DNA of 64,000 nt, from contig NZ_JAPVLU010000031.1 in assembly GCF_027158205.1 (NCBI RefSeq), positions 1 to 64,000 of the forward strand, given 5' to 3'. Below the pieces are notes generated by a model, which made no database searches, was not told the origin of the DNA, and was given only the letters and a program-made list of their open reading frames with translations. This stretch comes from Streptomyces sp. H39-S7 (GTDB taxonomy: Bacteria; Actinomycetota; Actinomycetes; Streptomycetales; Streptomycetaceae). Of this stretch, positions 19,584 through 28,449 are shown piece by piece. Positions within the stretch are counted from its first letter, which is position 1, and every line of letters begins with the position of its first letter. The translations under genes and the position numbers were made by a program.

Positions 19584-22127
19584 TCATGACGTGTCCGTGG
19601 CCGGGAGGTCGGGGCGGACGGGCGGGTGGTCGGCCGCGGACGGCACGGAGAGCACCATCGTGAAGCCGCCGCCCGGGGTGTCCTCGGCGTTCAGGGTGCC
19701 GCCCATCGCCTCGGTGAACCCGCGGGCGACCGCGAGGCCGAGGCCGACCCCTGCTCCTCTCGGGGCGTCGCCGTAGCGCTGGAAGGGGGCGAAGATCCGG
19801 TTCTTGGCCTCGTCCGGGACACCCGGGCCGCGGTCGACCACGCGTACCTCCACCCGGTCGGCGATCGCGCTGGCTGTGACCAGCACCGGTTCGCCCCCGG
19901 GGCTGTACTTGACGGCGTTCTCGACCACGTTGGCGACCGCGCGCTCCAGCAGCCCCGGGTCGACGGCGACCATCGGCAGGGCCTCCGGGATGTCGAGGAC
20001 GACGCTGCCCTCGGGAACACCGCCGAGCGCCACCGGCACCACCTCGTCGAGGTAGATCTCGCGGATCAGCGGGGTCACGGTGTCGGTCTGCAGTCGGGAC
20101 ATGTCGAGGAGGTTGTCGACGAGGTGGCCGAGCCGGTCCGCCCCGTCCTCGATGCCGGCCAGCAGTTCCGCCTGGTCGGCCTCCGACCAGGCGACGTCGT
20201 CGGAGCGCAGTGACGTCACGGACGCCTTGATGCCGGCCAGCGGGGTGCGCAGGTCATGGCTGACAGCAGCGAGCAGGGAGGTCCGGATGCGGTTGCCCTC
20301 GGCCGACTCGCGGGCCTGCGCGGCTTCGCTCTGCAGCCGCTGCCGGTCCAGGACGACGGCGGCCTGGGCGGCGAAGGCACCGAGCACCCGGCGGTCCTCG
20401 GCGGGCAGCACCCGTCCGGACAGGGCGAGGGCCAGGCGGTCGCCGACCGGCATGTCGACGTCCGCGTCCTCGGGACGCAGCACGGCACGCGGTCCGGCAC
20501 TCCCGGTGCACGTCCATGGCGCGACGTCGCTCTCGCGTTCCAGCAGGGCCACCGACTCCATGGTGAACGTCTCGCGGACCCGCTCCAGCAGGGCGTCCAG
20601 GCTCGTCTCGCCACGGAGCACGCTGCCCGCGAGGAAGGAGAGTATCTCCGACTCGGCCCGCAGCCGGGCGGCCTGCTGGGTCCGGCGGGCGGCGAGGTCG
20701 ACGACGGAGGCCACCGACACCGCCACCCCGACGAAGATCACGATGGCGAGGATGTTCCGCGGGTCGGAGACCGTGAACCGGTGCAGGGGCGGGGTGAAGT
20801 AGTAGTTCAGCACGAGCGAGCCGAAGGCGGCGGAGGCGAGCGCCGGCAGCAGCCCGCCGAGCAGCGCCGCGGCCACCGTCAGCGACAGGAAGAGCAGCAT
20901 GTCGTTGGCGAGGCCGAGGTCCGCCCCCGAGCTCGTCAGGAGCACCGAGAGCAGGGCGGGGCCCAGCAGTCCGGCCAGCCAGCCGGCGACGATGCGCGAG
21001 CGGCCGAGCGTGGCGCCGTGGTGCAGGGGCAGCCCGCGTCCCCTGGCGACCTCGTCGTGCGTGACGATGTGCACGTCCAGGTCGGGGCCGGAATCGCGGG
21101 CGACGGTCGCGCCGACGCCCGGCCCGAAGATGTACTGCCAGGCCTTGCGACGGCTGGAACCCAGCACGATCTGGGAGGCGTTGACGCCTCGTGCGAACTC
21201 CAGCAGCGCCTGGGTGACGTTGTCGCCCACGACGTGGTGGAAGGTACCGCCGAGGTCCTCGACCAGCGTCCGCTGGCCCGCGAGCTCCTTGGGTGAGGCG
21301 GAGCTGAGGCCGTCGCTTCTGGCGATGTAGACGGCGAGTACCTCGCCGCCGGCGCCCTTCTCGGCAAGCCGGGCGGCGCGGCGGATGAGGGTGCGCCCCT
21401 CGGGTCCGCCGGTGAGACCGACCACGATGCGTTCCCGCGCCTGCCAGGGAGAGCGGATGTTGTGCTCACCGCGGTACTGCTGGAGGTACTCGTCGACCCG
21501 GTCGGCGACCCACAGCAACGCCAGTTCGCGCAGCGCGGTGAGGTTGCCGGGACGGAAGTAGTTGGACCGGGCCGCGTCGACCTTGTCCGGCTTGTAGATG
21601 TTGCCGTGTGCCATCCGGCGGCGCAGCGCCTCGGGGGACATGTCGACCAGCTCGATCTGGTCGGCGCGCCGCACCACCTCGTCGGGCACGGTCTCCCGCT
21701 GCCGGATGCCGGTGATCGACTCGACCACGTCGCCGAGCGATTCCAGATGCTGGATGTTGACGGTGGAGACGACGTCGATTCCCGCAGCGAGCAGTTCCTC
21801 GACGTCCTCCCAGCGCTTGGCGTTGCGCGAGCCGGGCACGTTGGTGTGCGCGAGCTCGTCGACCAGCGCAACGGCCGGGCGGCGCTCCAGCACCGCGTCG
21901 ACGTCCATCTCCGTGAAGACGGCGTCGCGGTACTGGAGATCCTGGCGCGGCACCTGCTCGAGGCCGTGCAGCAGCACCTCGGTACGCGGTCGTTCATGGT
22001 GCTCCACGAACGCCACGACACAGTCGGTGCCTCGCTCCACGCGCCGGTGTGCCTCGGACAGCATGGCGTAGGTCTTGCCGACCCCTGGCGCCCCACCGAG
22101 GTAAATGCGGAACTTGCCGCGCGTCAT
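19584..22127 (-). CDS. kdpD: Osmosensitive K+ channel sensor histidine kinase KdpD
   Basis: An 847-residue membrane sensor kinase controlling kdp transcription through KdpE. The N-terminal KdpD domain carries FRIYLGGAPGVGKTYAML (Walker A) and LVDELAHTNVPGSRNAKRWEDV near residue 110. A universal-stress-like domain occupies about 230-355, and four transmembrane helices lie near 385-480. A GAF-like region follows. The kinase core shows SHDLRTPLAGIKASV near residue 618 for the phosphorylated His and N/G boxes NVVENAVKYS, DRGPGV and GVGLGLAVARG. It starts 27 bp after the kdpE stop and is last in the operon, so E precedes D here. Confidence 0.95.
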   Translation of the reverse strand: MTRGKFRIYLGGAPGVGKTYAMLSEAHRRVERGTDCVVAFVEHHERPRTEVLLHGLEQVPRQDLQYRDAVFTEMDVDAVLERRPAVALVDELAHTNVPGSRNAKRWEDVEELLAAGIDVVSTVNIQHLESLGDVVESITGIRQRETVPDEVVRRADQIELVDMSPEALRRRMAHGNIYKPDKVDAARSNYFRPGNLTALRELALLWVADRVDEYLQQYRGEHNIRSPWQARERIVVGLTGGPEGRTLIRRAARLAEKGAGGEVLAVYIARSDGLSSASPKELAGQRTLVEDLGGTFHHVVGDNVTQALLEFARGVNASQIVLGSSRRKAWQYIFGPGVGATVARDSGPDLDVHIVTHDEVARGRGLPLHHGATLGRSRIVAGWLAGLLGPALLSVLLTSSGADLGLANDMLLFLSLTVAAALLGGLLPALASAAFGSLVLNYYFTPPLHRFTVSDPRNILAIVIFVGVAVSVASVVDLAARRTQQAARLRAESEILSFLAGSVLRGETSLDALLERVRETFTMESVALLERESDVAPWTCTGSAGPRAVLRPEDADVDMPVGDRLALALSGRVLPAEDRRVLGAFAAQAAVVLDRQRLQSEAAQARESAEGNRIRTSLLAAVSHDLRTPLAGIKASVTSLRSDDVAWSEADQAELLAGIEDGADRLGHLVDNLLDMSRLQTDTVTPLIREIYLDEVVPVALGGVPEGSVVLDIPEALPMVAVDPGLLERAVANVVENAVKYSPGGEPVLVTASAIADRVEVRVVDRGPGVPDEAKNRIFAPFQRYGDAPRGAGVGLGLAVARGFTEAMGGTLNAEDTPGGGFTMVLSVPSAADHPPVRPDLPATDTS

Positions 22128-22154
22128 GATGCAGATCTCCGTGGTCGGGGGTCG

Positions 22155-22838
22155 TCAGATCTCAAAGCGGTAGCCCATGCCGGCCAGAGTGATGAGGTGG
22201 CGGGGGTGCGCCGAATCCGTCTCGAGCTTGCGTCTGAGCTGGGCCATGTAGACGCGGAGGTAGTTGGTGCGGGTGACGTGGCCGGGGCCCCACACCTCCT
22301 GGAGCAGTTGCCGCTGGCTGACGAGCCGTCCCCGCTCGCGGATCAGGATCTCCAGCAGGTGCCATTCCGTGGGGGTCAGTCGCAGGTCCCGCCCGGCGCG
22401 CCGGATCTTCTTGGCGAGCAGGTCGACGGTGAAGTCGGCGGTCTCGACGAGTGCCGGACCGTCGTAGCGCGCCACGGTCTCCTTCGAACGGATCGCCGCC
22501 CGCAGCCGCGCCATCAGCTCTTCCATGCTGAACGGCTTGGTGACGAAATCGTCCGCGCCCGCGTCGAGGGCCTGGACCTTCTCGTCGGAGGTGCTGCGGG
22601 CCGAGACCACGAGAATCGGTGCCCGGAACGAGCCGCGCAGTTCCCTGATCACGTCGATGCCGTCCATGTCGGGCAGGCCGAGATCCAACAGGACGGCGTC
22701 CGGAGGACGCGCGCCGGCGAGACGCAGGGCGGTTCCCCCGTTGGGTGCCGTGTCGACCTCGTACTTGCGTGCCTTCAGATTCATCTCAAGGGCCCGCACG
22801 AGTTGTGGTTCGTCCTCCACCACCAGCACCCGGGTCAT
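22155..22838 (-). CDS. kdpE: Response regulator KdpE
   Basis: A 227-residue OmpR/PhoB-class regulator. The receiver domain has the acidic pair in VVEDEP, the phospho-acceptor Asp in VLLDLGLPDMDG near residue 52 and the lysine in FVTKPF near 100. The C-terminal winged helix spans about 125-225, with LTPTEWHLLEILIRERGRLV and TNYLRVYMAQLRRKLE. It is phosphorylated by KdpD and should activate the kdp promoter, probably at the twin repeats at 27668-27716. A 118-bp gap separates it from kdpC, enough for a secondary promoter. Confidence 0.95.
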   Translation of the reverse strand: MTRVLVVEDEPQLVRALEMNLKARKYEVDTAPNGGTALRLAGARPPDAVLLDLGLPDMDGIDVIRELRGSFRAPILVVSARSTSDEKVQALDAGADDFVTKPFSMEELMARLRAAIRSKETVARYDGPALVETADFTVDLLAKKIRRAGRDLRLTPTEWHLLEILIRERGRLVSQRQLLQEVWGPGHVTRTNYLRVYMAQLRRKLETDSAHPRHLITLAGMGYRFEI

Positions 22839-22956
22839 CGGTGTGCAGCCTTCCTGTCGTGCGTGAGGGAGTGTCTGCCGGAACGCGGCCGGGTCTGCGG
22901 CCCGAGAGAGACTTCTCGGACCGCAGACCTCCGGCCGCGCACCAGCTGTAACGCGA

Positions 22957-23622
22957 TCAATGCGCGATGAGCGCTTTGAGGGCGATGTTGAGCTGCAGGA
23001 CGTTCACCCGCGGCTCACCGATGAAGCCGAGGATCCGGCCGTCGGTGTTGTCCGCCACCAGCTTCTCGACCTGCTGGGCGTCGAGCTTGTTGAGCGCGGC
23101 GACCCGGTGGACCTGGAGCTCGGCGTACTCGGGCGAGATCTGCGGGTCGAGGCCGGAGCCGGAGGAGGTGACGGCGTCGGCCGGCACGTCCGAGGGCTTG
23201 ACCTTGAAGTCCGCCGTGGAGTTGTCCTTGACGACGGCGGCCTTGGCCTCCGTCACCCACTTGATCAGGTCCTCGTTGTCGCCGGAGCGGTTGGTGGCCC
23301 CGGAGAGGATGAGCGAGTACTGGGTGTTGACGGAGTTGGTGCCCAGTCCGTTGGACGGCCGCGGCTGGAACCACTTCAGGTCGGGCGCGGGGGTCTCCTC
23401 GCCGTTCTTCAGCGGCAGGTTGTAGGTCTGTCCGATGAGGCTGGAACCGACGACCTTGCCGCCGTCCTTGATCTCCGAGCCGTTGGCCTTGTTGTGGAAC
23501 AGGCCCTGGGCTATGCCGGTGATCAGGAGCGGGTAGAGCACGCCGCAGACCAGAGTCAGGACGAGCAGCGCGCGCACCCCGGCTCCGAACAACCGCACGG
23601 TGTTTCCAAATGAGTTGTTCAT
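22957..23622 (-). CDS. kdpC: K+-transporting ATPase subunit KdpC
   Basis: A 221-residue single-pass subunit that stabilises the KdpFABC complex and raises its ATP affinity. One helix is at about residues 10-33 (LFGAGVRALLVLTLVCGVLYPLLITGIAQ). The outer domain shows the family features GSSLIGQ, FQPRPSN, SGSGLDPQISPEYAELQVHRVA and GEPRVNVLQLNIAL. The ATG at 23622 begins 4 bp after the kdpB stop. The frame runs 14 codons further upstream but would overlap kdpB. Confidence 0.95.
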   Translation of the reverse strand: MNNSFGNTVRLFGAGVRALLVLTLVCGVLYPLLITGIAQGLFHNKANGSEIKDGGKVVGSSLIGQTYNLPLKNGEETPAPDLKWFQPRPSNGLGTNSVNTQYSLILSGATNRSGDNEDLIKWVTEAKAAVVKDNSTADFKVKPSDVPADAVTSSGSGLDPQISPEYAELQVHRVAALNKLDAQQVEKLVADNTDGRILGFIGEPRVNVLQLNIALKALIAH

Positions 23623-23626
23623 GACG

Positions 23627-25756
23627 TCACCCGATGCCAGGGATGAGGGAGATGAGCAGGTCAATGATCTTGATGCCGATGAACGGGGCGATCAGGCCGC
23701 CGAGTCCGTAGACGGCCAGGTTGCGGCGGAGCATCTTGTCGGCGCCCATCGGCTTGTACCGCACGCCCCGGAGGGCGAGGGGCACCAGCGCGATGATGAT
23801 CAGCGCGTTGAAGATGACGGCGGACAGGATCGCCGACTGCGGACTGTCCAGGCCCATGATGTTGAGCTTGTCCAGGCCGGGGTACGCGACCGCGAACATG
23901 GCGGGGATGATCGCGAAGTACTTCGCGACGTCGTTGGCGATGGAGAACGTCGTCAGCGCGCCACGGGTGATCAGCAACTGCTTGCCGATCTCCACGATCT
24001 CGATGAGCTTGGTGGGGTTGGAGTCCAGATCCACCATGTTCCCGGCCTCCTTGGCGGCCGAGGTACCGGTGTTCATCGCCACGCCCACGTCCGCCTGTGC
24101 CAGTGCGGGAGCGTCGTTGGTGCCGTCACCGGTCATCGCGACGAGCTTGCCGCCCGCCTGCTCCCGCTTGATCAGCGCCATCTTGTCCTCAGGAGTCGCC
24201 TCCGCGAGGAAATCGTCCACCCCGGCTTCCTCGGCGATCGCCTTGGCGGTCAGCGGGTTGTCGCCGGTGATCATGATGGTCTTGATGCCCATCCGGCGCA
24301 GCTCGTCGAACCGCTCCCGCATGCCCTCCTTGACGACGTCCTTGAGGTGGATGACGCCCAGCACGCGGGCGCCCTCGGTGTCCTCGACGGCGACCAACAG
24401 CGGTGTACCGCCGGCCTGGGAGATCGCGTCGGTGAGCGTCCGGGCGTCCTCGGCGACGACTCCGCCGCGCTCGGTGACCCAGGCGATGACCGAACCGGCC
24501 GCGCCCTTGCGGACCTTGCGGCCGTCCACGTCCACACCCGACATGCGGGTCTGGGCGGTGAACGCGACCCAGTCGGCGCCCTTCAGTTCGCCCTGCTGCC
24601 GCTCGCGCAGCCCGTACTTCTCCTTCGCCAGCACGACGATGGAACGGCCTTCCGGCGTCTCGTCGGAGAGCGAGGAGAGCTGAGCGGCGTCGGCGAGCTC
24701 GGCGTCCGTGGTGCCCTGGACGGGTACGAACTCCGATGCCTGGCGGTTGCCGAGGGTGATGGTGCCGGTCTTGTCGAGCAGCAGCGTGGAGACGTCGCCG
24801 GCGGCCTCGACGGCCCGGCCCGACATCGCCAGCACGTTGCGCTGCACCAGCCGGTCCATACCCGCGATGCCGATCGCCGACAGCAGCGCGCCGATGGTCG
24901 TCGGGATGAGGCAGACCAGGAGCGCGACCAGCACGATCATCGACTGCTTCTGGCCGGCGTAGATCGCGAACGGCTGGAGCGTGACGACCGCCAGCAGGAA
25001 CACGATGGTGAGCGACGCCAGCAGGATGTTCAGCGCGATCTCGTTCGGCGTCTTCTGCCGCGAGGCGCCTTCCACCAGCGCGATCATCCGGTCGATGAAC
25101 GTCTCGCCCGGCTTCGTCGTGATCTTGATGACGACACGGTCGGAGAGCACCTTCGTGCCACCGGTCACCGCGCAGCGGTCACCGCCGGACTCCCGGATGA
25201 CCGGCGCCGACTCACCGGTGATGGCCGACTCGTCGACGCTCGCGACGCCCTCGACGACGTCCCCGTCACCGGGGATGACGTCGCCGGCTTCGCAGACCAC
25301 CAGGTCACCGATGCGCAGCTCGGCACCGGGAACGCTCTCCTCCACGCCGCCGTTGAGCCGCCGCGCGACGGTGTCGGTCTTCGCCTTGCGCAGGGTGTCG
25401 GCCTGCGCCTTTCCGCGGCCCTCGGCCACCGCCTCCGCCAGGTTGGCGAAGATCGTGGTGAGCCAGAGCCAGCCGGCGATGGCCCAGCCGAACCAGTCGC
25501 CCGGGTTGGTGAACGCGAAGATCGTGCTCAGCACGGAGCCGATCTCGACCACGAACATCACGGGGGACTTGACCATCACCCGCGGGTCGAGCTTGCGGAC
25601 CGCGTCCGGGAAGGACTTGATCAGCTGCTTGGGGTCGAACAGGCCCCCGCCGACGCGTGCGCCGTCGGGCTTGTGACCGGTGGGCACATCCTGGTGCGGG
25701 GCACGGGTCGGGGTGACAGTGGACATCGAGTCCTCTTGCTTCAGACGAGTGGTCAT
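23627..25756 (-). CDS. kdpB: K+-transporting P-type ATPase subunit KdpB
   Basis: A 709-residue P-type ATPase that powers high-affinity K+ uptake. The phosphorylation motif LLLDKTGTITLGN is near residue 325, ITGESAPVIRESGGD near 180, GDGTNDAPALAQADVG near 540, and seven membrane helices surround them. The ATG at 25756 overlaps the kdpA stop as ATGA, which indicates coupling. A second ATG at 25726 with GAGGA 4 bases upstream would drop ten residues and may be the true start. KdpC follows after 4 bp. Confidence 0.95.
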   Translation of the reverse strand: MTTRLKQEDSMSTVTPTRAPHQDVPTGHKPDGARVGGGLFDPKQLIKSFPDAVRKLDPRVMVKSPVMFVVEIGSVLSTIFAFTNPGDWFGWAIAGWLWLTTIFANLAEAVAEGRGKAQADTLRKAKTDTVARRLNGGVEESVPGAELRIGDLVVCEAGDVIPGDGDVVEGVASVDESAITGESAPVIRESGGDRCAVTGGTKVLSDRVVIKITTKPGETFIDRMIALVEGASRQKTPNEIALNILLASLTIVFLLAVVTLQPFAIYAGQKQSMIVLVALLVCLIPTTIGALLSAIGIAGMDRLVQRNVLAMSGRAVEAAGDVSTLLLDKTGTITLGNRQASEFVPVQGTTDAELADAAQLSSLSDETPEGRSIVVLAKEKYGLRERQQGELKGADWVAFTAQTRMSGVDVDGRKVRKGAAGSVIAWVTERGGVVAEDARTLTDAISQAGGTPLLVAVEDTEGARVLGVIHLKDVVKEGMRERFDELRRMGIKTIMITGDNPLTAKAIAEEAGVDDFLAEATPEDKMALIKREQAGGKLVAMTGDGTNDAPALAQADVGVAMNTGTSAAKEAGNMVDLDSNPTKLIEIVEIGKQLLITRGALTTFSIANDVAKYFAIIPAMFAVAYPGLDKLNIMGLDSPQSAILSAVIFNALIIIALVPLALRGVRYKPMGADKMLRRNLAVYGLGGLIAPFIGIKIIDLLISLIPGIG

Positions 25757-27417
25757 GACCCCAGCCCCTCGGCGAGCGGCCCCAGCGCCAGCGCGGGGAA
25801 GTAGGTCAGGCCAGTGACGATGATGATCGTGCCGACCAGCAGCCCGGTGAAGAGCGGCTTGTGGGTACCCAGGGTGCCCGCGGTGGCCGGGATCGGCTTC
25901 TGCTCGGCGAGCGAGCCGGCCAGCGCCAGCACGAACACCATCGGCAGGAACCGGCCGAGCAGCATCGCGAGCCCGATCGTGGTGTTGAACCACTGGGTGT
26001 CGGCGTTGAGCCCGGCGAAGGCCGAGCCGTTGTTGTTGGCGCCCGAGGTGTACGCGTACAGGATCTCGGAGAAGCCGTGCGCGCCCGAGTTCGTCATCGA
26101 CGTCATCGGGGTCGGCAGCGCCATGGCCGCGGCGGTGAAGCACAGCGCCAGTGCCGGGGTGATGAGGATGTAGCAGGCCGCGAACTTGATCTCGCGGGTG
26201 CCGATCTTCTTGCCCAGGTACTCGGGGGTGCGCCCCACCATCAGGCCCGCGATGAACACCGCGATGATGGCCATGATCAGCATGCCGTAGAGGCCGGAGC
26301 CGACACCACCGGGAGCGATCTCGCCGAGCTGCATGCCCAGCATGGTGATACCGCCGCCAAAGCCGGTGAACGAGGAGTGGAACGAGTTCACGGCGCCGGT
26401 CGAGGTCAGCGTGGTCGCCACCGCGAAGATCGACGAGCCGCCGACACCGAACCGGGTCTCCTTGCCCTCCATCGCACCACCGGCGATGTTGAAGGCCGGG
26501 CCGCCGTGGTGGAACTCGGTCCACATCATCAGCGCGGTGAAGCCGATCCAGATCGTCACCATCGTGGCGAGGATCGCGTAGCCCTGCTTGACGCTGCCGA
26601 CCATCTTGCCGAAGGTGCGGGTGAGCGCGAAGGGGATGACGAGGATCAGGAAGATCTCGAAGAGGTTCGAGATGCCGTTCGGGTTCTCGAAGGGGTGCGA
26701 CGAGTTGGCGTTGAAGTAGCCGCCACCGTTGGTGCCCAGTTCCTTGATGGCCTCCTGGGAAGCCACCGCGCCGCCGTTCCACTGCTGCGAGCCGCCCGTG
26801 AACTGGCCGACGCCGTGGATACCGGAGAAGTTCTGGATCGCGCCGCAGGCGACCAGCACGATCGCACCGATCACCGCGATCGGGAGCAGGATGCGTACGG
26901 TGCCGCGCACCAGGTCGGCCCAGAAATTGCCGAGCTCACCGGTGCGGGAGCGGGCGAAACCGCGTACCAGGGCCACCGCCACGGCGAGGCCGACGGCCGC
27001 CGAGACGAAGTTCTGCACCGCGAGGCCGCCGGTCTGTACGACGTGGCCCATGGCCTGCTCGCCGTAGTACGACTGCCAGTTGGTGTTCGACACGAAGGAC
27101 GCGGCGGTGTTGAACGCCTGGTCCGGGTCGATCGCGGAGAAGCCGAGCGAACCGGGCAGGCTGCCCTGGATCCGCTGCATCACGTAGAGGAAGAGGACAC
27201 CCGCCGCGGAGAAGGCGAGGACACCGCGCAGGTACGCGGGCCAGCGCATCTCGGTGGACGGGTTGGCGCCGATGGCCTTGTAGATCCACTTCTCGACACG
27301 CAGGTGCTTGTCGGAGGAGTAGACGCCGGCCATGAAGTCGCCGAGCGGACGGTATGCCAGTGCGAGCGCGGCTATCAGCGCGAGCATCTGGAGCACACCG
27401 GCGAGGACGGGGCTCAT
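25753..27417 (-). CDS. kdpA: K+-transporting ATPase channel subunit KdpA
   Basis: A 554-residue K+-translocating subunit with about ten membrane helices and four pore-loop repeats. Selectivity-filter-like stretches are visible as FVSNTNWQ near 113, TNGGGYFNANSSHPFENP near 225, TGAVNSFHSSFTGFGG near 345 and NNNGSAFAGL near 465. The ATG at 27417 gives the usual start MSPVLAGVLQMLALIAALA. The gene overlaps kdpB by 4 bases and follows kdpF by 8 bp. Confidence 0.95.
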   Translation of the reverse strand: MSPVLAGVLQMLALIAALALAYRPLGDFMAGVYSSDKHLRVEKWIYKAIGANPSTEMRWPAYLRGVLAFSAAGVLFLYVMQRIQGSLPGSLGFSAIDPDQAFNTAASFVSNTNWQSYYGEQAMGHVVQTGGLAVQNFVSAAVGLAVAVALVRGFARSRTGELGNFWADLVRGTVRILLPIAVIGAIVLVACGAIQNFSGIHGVGQFTGGSQQWNGGAVASQEAIKELGTNGGGYFNANSSHPFENPNGISNLFEIFLILVIPFALTRTFGKMVGSVKQGYAILATMVTIWIGFTALMMWTEFHHGGPAFNIAGGAMEGKETRFGVGGSSIFAVATTLTSTGAVNSFHSSFTGFGGGITMLGMQLGEIAPGGVGSGLYGMLIMAIIAVFIAGLMVGRTPEYLGKKIGTREIKFAACYILITPALALCFTAAAMALPTPMTSMTNSGAHGFSEILYAYTSGANNNGSAFAGLNADTQWFNTTIGLAMLLGRFLPMVFVLALAGSLAEQKPIPATAGTLGTHKPLFTGLLVGTIIIVTGLTYFPALALGPLAEGLGS

Positions 27418-27425
27418 ATCTGGAC

Positions 27426-27515
27426 TCAGAACCTCTCCGGGTACAGAAGGGCGAGGACGAGGTAGCCCAGGAGGGCGACGGCCACAACGAGGCCGACGAT
27501 GTTTTCGGCGGTCAC
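27426..27515 (-). CDS. kdpF: K+-transporting ATPase small subunit KdpF
   Basis: A 29-residue single-helix peptide (VTAENIVGLVVAVALLGYLV then LALLYPERF), the stabilising subunit of the Kdp complex; the YPERF ending is typical. The start is GTG with GGGGGTGG about 10 bases upstream. It overlaps the preceding 27-residue frame by 4 bases (GTGA), so it is read by coupling. It lies 8 bp before kdpA. Confidence 0.9.
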   Translation of the reverse strand: MTAENIVGLVVAVALLGYLVLALLYPERF

Positions 27516-27595
27516 AGCTTTGCCACCCCCTTGGCGATGAGAGCCACCAACGCGAACACCGCGATCGTGGTGACGACGAAGGCCATGTCGGCCAT
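27512..27595 (-). CDS. 27-residue membrane peptide heading the kdp operon
   Basis: MADMAFVVTTIAVFALVALI followed by AKGVAKL: one hydrophobic helix with a basic end. It has the strongest ribosome site of the operon (AGGAG, 6 bases before the ATG) and its TGA overlaps the kdpF GTG. It could be an accessory subunit like KdpF or a translated leader that delivers ribosomes to kdpF. No function is established from the sequence. Confidence 0.7.
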   Translation of the reverse strand: MADMAFVVTTIAVFALVALIAKGVAKL

Positions 27596-27607
27596 CGTGT
27601 GCTCCTA

Positions 27608-27632
27608 GAAGAGTCGGGATCTCTGACTCTTC
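27608..27632 (-). promoter_or_regulatory. Leader hairpin of the kdp operon
   Basis: Perfect 8-bp arms GAAGAGTC (27608-27615) and GACTCTTC (27625-27632) with a 9-base loop. In the RNA it ends two bases before the AGGAG ribosome site of the first ORF. It might act on translation or mRNA stability, or be part of a larger RNA element. Confidence 0.45.
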
Positions 27633-27667
27633 GAGCAAAGCCCCCGAACGGGCCCGCGCACCGTTCG

Positions 27668-27716
27668 TTGACGCCTCCCATACGGCCGGCGCCCGGCTTT
27701 TAACGCTTCCCATACG
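27668..27716 (-). promoter_or_regulatory. Twin 17-bp direct repeats, candidate KdpE boxes
   Basis: TTGACGCCTCCCATACG (27668-27684) and TTAACGCTTCCCATACG (27700-27716) match at 15 of 17 positions and repeat at 32 bp, close to three helical turns. They lie 73-121 bp upstream of the first kdp ORF. Tandem sites on one helix face are typical for OmpR-class regulators, so KdpE is the likely ligand by inference. Confidence 0.5.
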
Positions 27717-27751
27717 CACCCCCTCCGAACTGCGGAGAAGCCGGCTTGGCA

Positions 27752-27808
27752 CATTGTGGCGCCACAATGGCTCCCCGTGGCGCCATTTCTCTGCCATGAT
27801 GGCGCCAT
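27752..27808 (+). promoter_or_regulatory. Triple GGCGCC palindromic operator of the RHH gene
   Basis: Three palindromes centred at 27760.5, 27781.5 and 27803.5. The first is perfect over 18 bp (CATTGTGG and its mirror around CGC/GCG). The second reads CGTGGCGCCATT and the third ATGGCGCCAT. Spacings are 21 and 22 bp, two helical turns, and the third covers the start codon of the ribbon-helix-helix gene. This is the layout of cooperative autorepression by RHH dimers. Confidence 0.65.
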
Positions 27809-28328
27809 GGACCTCACGCCGTACGTAGACCACCTCCGGCACGAGCTCGCGGTCGCCGCACAGGCCGGCGGCGACGAAGCCCGCGCCCTGGCCGAGCGGC
27901 TGACCGCACCGCTGGAGTCGGCCACCCGGCTGACCCTGCTCAACGCGCTGTCCGCCGCCATGGACGAGGTCACCCGCGACCTGGCGCCCGGCTCTGTCGA
28001 CGTACGGCTGCGCGGGCTCGACCCCGAGTTCGTGGTGACCCCCGCACCCACCCACGAGACGTACCCGGAGACCGAGGAACCCGAGAGCCCGGTGCCCGCA
28101 CCGCCCGCCCCCTCGGACGGCGACGAAGGCGGCACCGCACGCATCAACTTCCGCCTCCCCGCCCACCTCAAGACCCGGGTCGAGGACGCCGCCGGACGCG
28201 AGGGCCTCTCCGTCAACGCCTGGCTCGTCCGCGCCGTCGCCATCGCCCTGGAACCCGGCGAGCCCGCCCGCCCCACCGGCCGCAACCGCCACCGCGGCTC
28301 CCAGGGCTACACCGGCTGGGTCCGCTGA
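27807..28328 (+). CDS. Ribbon-helix-helix DNA-binding protein (HicB/Arc-like C-terminus)
   Basis: A 173-residue regulator. The N-terminal 80 residues are helical (DLTPYVDHLRHELAVAAQAG, LNALSAAMDEVTRDL). A Pro/Glu-rich linker covers about 85-115. The RHH domain is at about 117-157: ARINFRLPAHLKTRVEDAAG then LSVNAWLVRAVAIAL, with the beta strand RINFRLP contacting DNA. It lies 121 bp before the DUF4097 gene and probably represses the pair through the palindromes over its own start codon. No toxin partner is evident, so the usual HicB antitoxin label need not apply. A longer start at 27756 would run through the operator and is not preferred. Confidence 0.8.
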   Translation: MDLTPYVDHLRHELAVAAQAGGDEARALAERLTAPLESATRLTLLNALSAAMDEVTRDLAPGSVDVRLRGLDPEFVVTPAPTHETYPETEEPESPVPAPPAPSDGDEGGTARINFRLPAHLKTRVEDAAGREGLSVNAWLVRAVAIALEPGEPARPTGRNRHRGSQGYTGWVR

Positions 28329-28449
28329 CCCGACCCCGCCGACCCGGGAACGTCGGACCACCGCTACTCCTCCACCCTCCCTCAGCCACCGCTGGGAGAC
28401 CCACCGACCGGCGGGTTACGCCCGCCGCAGCCACGAGGACGGGACAGCC

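Noticed and set aside
23600..25804. 734-codon plus-strand frame opposite kdpB
   Set aside because: Antisense shadow of a complete P-type ATPase gene.
27807..28328. Antitoxin of a toxin-antitoxin pair
   Set aside because: The RHH domain is HicB-like, but the neighbour is a DUF4097 protein and no HicA or other toxin frame is present.
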